Assembly: GCF_041380235.1 (NCBI RefSeq)
Contig: NZ_JBGIYY010000014.1
Coordinates: 1-64,000 of the forward strand
Reading direction: 5' to 3'
Length of the DNA: 64,000 nt
DNA from: Glaciecola sp041380235
Lineage (GTDB): Bacteria > Pseudomonadota > Gammaproteobacteria > Enterobacterales > Alteromonadaceae
Shown here: piece after piece, positions 63,209-64,000 of the stretch
Layout of the letters: each line of letters starts with the position of its first letter
Numbering within the stretch: the first letter of the stretch is position 1
Notes under the pieces: model-generated
Told to the model about the DNA's origin: nothing
Seen by the model: the letters and a program-made list of their open reading frames with translations, nothing else
Database searches by the model: none
Translations under genes and position numbers: made by a program

Positions 63209-64000
63209 TTATTTACTCTCGTTTTGTCTGTTCTGCGTTAAAGCACCGGCTAAAGCGAGCAAATTAGCATTGCCAAATATTTCGTCCAAATTGTGCGTTA
63301 GCTTGCGCCGCCAATTTGGATATTCGGCAAACGTTCCCGGAATATTAACGGGTTTATCCATTTGTAACCAGTCTTCTAACTGTAAACTGAGCAAGGCACT
63401 TGAACCTTGGGCCATATGCTTTTGCATACCAAAATTAAGTGCTTCGGTCATACCAACTTGGTTAACGTCGTTACTTATTTGCTCAGAAATAGAACCATGG
63501 CCATGCAGGGTATTTAGTATATGCTGTTTATTTTCGTGACGCTCTGCAAACAGATTTTGTAATACAGCTTGATCAGGATATATACCTAACTCACGGCCTA
63601 AATTCAGATCATCGCAGTGCCAATAGCCGCTGAGTGTTGGCATATCGTGAGTCGTCAATGTCGCCATTGATTGCTCTGGATAGTGAGACGGTGAATAAAA
63701 TCCACCATCTTCAGCCTGCTCGAAAAAGAATACGCGATACGAAAATACGCCATTGGCCTGCAGTTTTTCACGGATTGCCTCGGGCACAGTACCTAAGTCT
63801 TCTCCAATCACCAGAGAGCGATGCCGCTGACTTTCTAAAGCTAAAATGGCCAGTAGCGCATCAACCGGATAATTTACGTAAACACCATCACTTGCATCGT
63901 CGTCATTGTGCACCCACCAAAGCCGTAAAAGCGCCATAACGTGGTCAATACGAAGCGCCCCAGATGCTTTCATATTCGAGCTAAATAAATCGATGATAGG
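63209..64000 (-). CDS. malQ: 4-alpha-glucanotransferase (amylomaltase), 5' end outside window
   Basis: Only the last 263 or so residues are present; the frame stays open to base 64000 (PIIDLFSSNMKASGALRIDH). MalQ transfers maltosyl and longer units between maltodextrins. The visible part contains the nucleophile in ALRIDHVMALLRLWWV, the acid/base in SLVIGEDLGTVPEAIREKL and the transition-state region in LTTHDMPTLSGYW. GTFAEYPNWRRKL, near the end, is the conserved MalQ C-terminus. Together with glgB and glgX it serves glycogen/maltodextrin turnover. Confidence 0.93.
   Translation of the reverse strand, partial: PIIDLFSSNMKASGALRIDHVMALLRLWWVHNDDDASDGVYVNYPVDALLAILALESQRHRSLVIGEDLGTVPEAIREKLQANGVFSYRVFFFEQAEDGGFYSPSHYPEQSMATLTTHDMPTLSGYWHCDDLNLGRELGIYPDQAVLQNLFAERHENKQHILNTLHGHGSISEQISNDVNQVGMTEALNFGMQKHMAQGSSALLSLQLEDWLQMDKPVNIPGTFAEYPNWRRKLTHNLDEIFGNANLLALAGALTQNRQNESK

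Overview
The window looks like the chromosome of a marine gammaproteobacterium of the Alteromonadales type. This is inferred from gene content: a monomeric NADP isocitrate dehydrogenase, a YeaC (DUF1315) gene beside a DUF349 protein, type I asparaginase, a long-form GAPDH, a malQ-glgB-glgX glycogen operon, an ABC permease fused to an M1 peptidase, a propeller-GGDEF-EAL sensor and a PEP-CTERM-like secreted protein. No rRNA, tRNA or CRISPR array was seen. Genes are dense and mostly on the minus strand.

Region 1 (1-2620) is the head of a chromosomal integron. A frameshifted, C-terminally truncated integrase pseudogene (plus strand) lies next to a putative attI and at least three cassettes read leftwards: a DUF2283/partner pair, a small membrane protein interrupted at a T9 tract, and a secreted protein. 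Cassettes are separated by attC-like palindromes. One attC carries a 157-bp insert with 12-bp terminal inverted repeats.

Region 2 (2784-15360) holds an acyl-CoA synthetase, a very large c-di-GMP sensor, an RNase J-like nuclease, a PEP-CTERM-like protein, a TolB/FlgO-TPR membrane protein and a DUF1624 membrane protein.

Region 3 (15366-33966) is the most interesting part. Two minus-strand operons surround a plus-strand RND efflux pair (20149-24500). Operon A (19747 to 15366) encodes a lipoprotein-like protein, coiled-coil exported proteins, a MotA/TolQ/ExbB-like channel protein and single-pass membrane proteins. Operon B (33966 to 24565) encodes an ExbD/TolR-like protein without the usual membrane aspartate, another single-pass protein, a Ser/Thr kinase fused to an FGE/SUMF1 domain, a membrane FHA protein, two unknown cytoplasmic proteins and a membrane protein with a Lon-protease-like domain. 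The Q-like subunit is in A and the R-like subunit in B, so I infer that A and B form one phosphorylation-controlled, proton-channel-like envelope system. I do not recognise it as a named system.

Region 4 (34150-52353) is mostly housekeeping: isocitrate dehydrogenase, a GNAT acetyltransferase, a DUF2589 three-gene operon, an ABC transporter with fused M1 peptidase, asparaginase, the DUF349/YeaC/zinc-ribbon group, a Na+/alanine symporter and an M14 carboxypeptidase.

Region 5 (52354-56500) is accessory DNA. Four copies of a degenerate repeat of about 75 bp delimit a solute-binding-protein relic, a small exported protein and two toxin-antitoxin modules (ParD/RelE-like and AbrB/PIN). A GIDE-like membrane protein follows.

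Region 6 (57027-64000) holds the long-form GAPDH and the glycogen/maltodextrin operon, with malQ running off the right edge.
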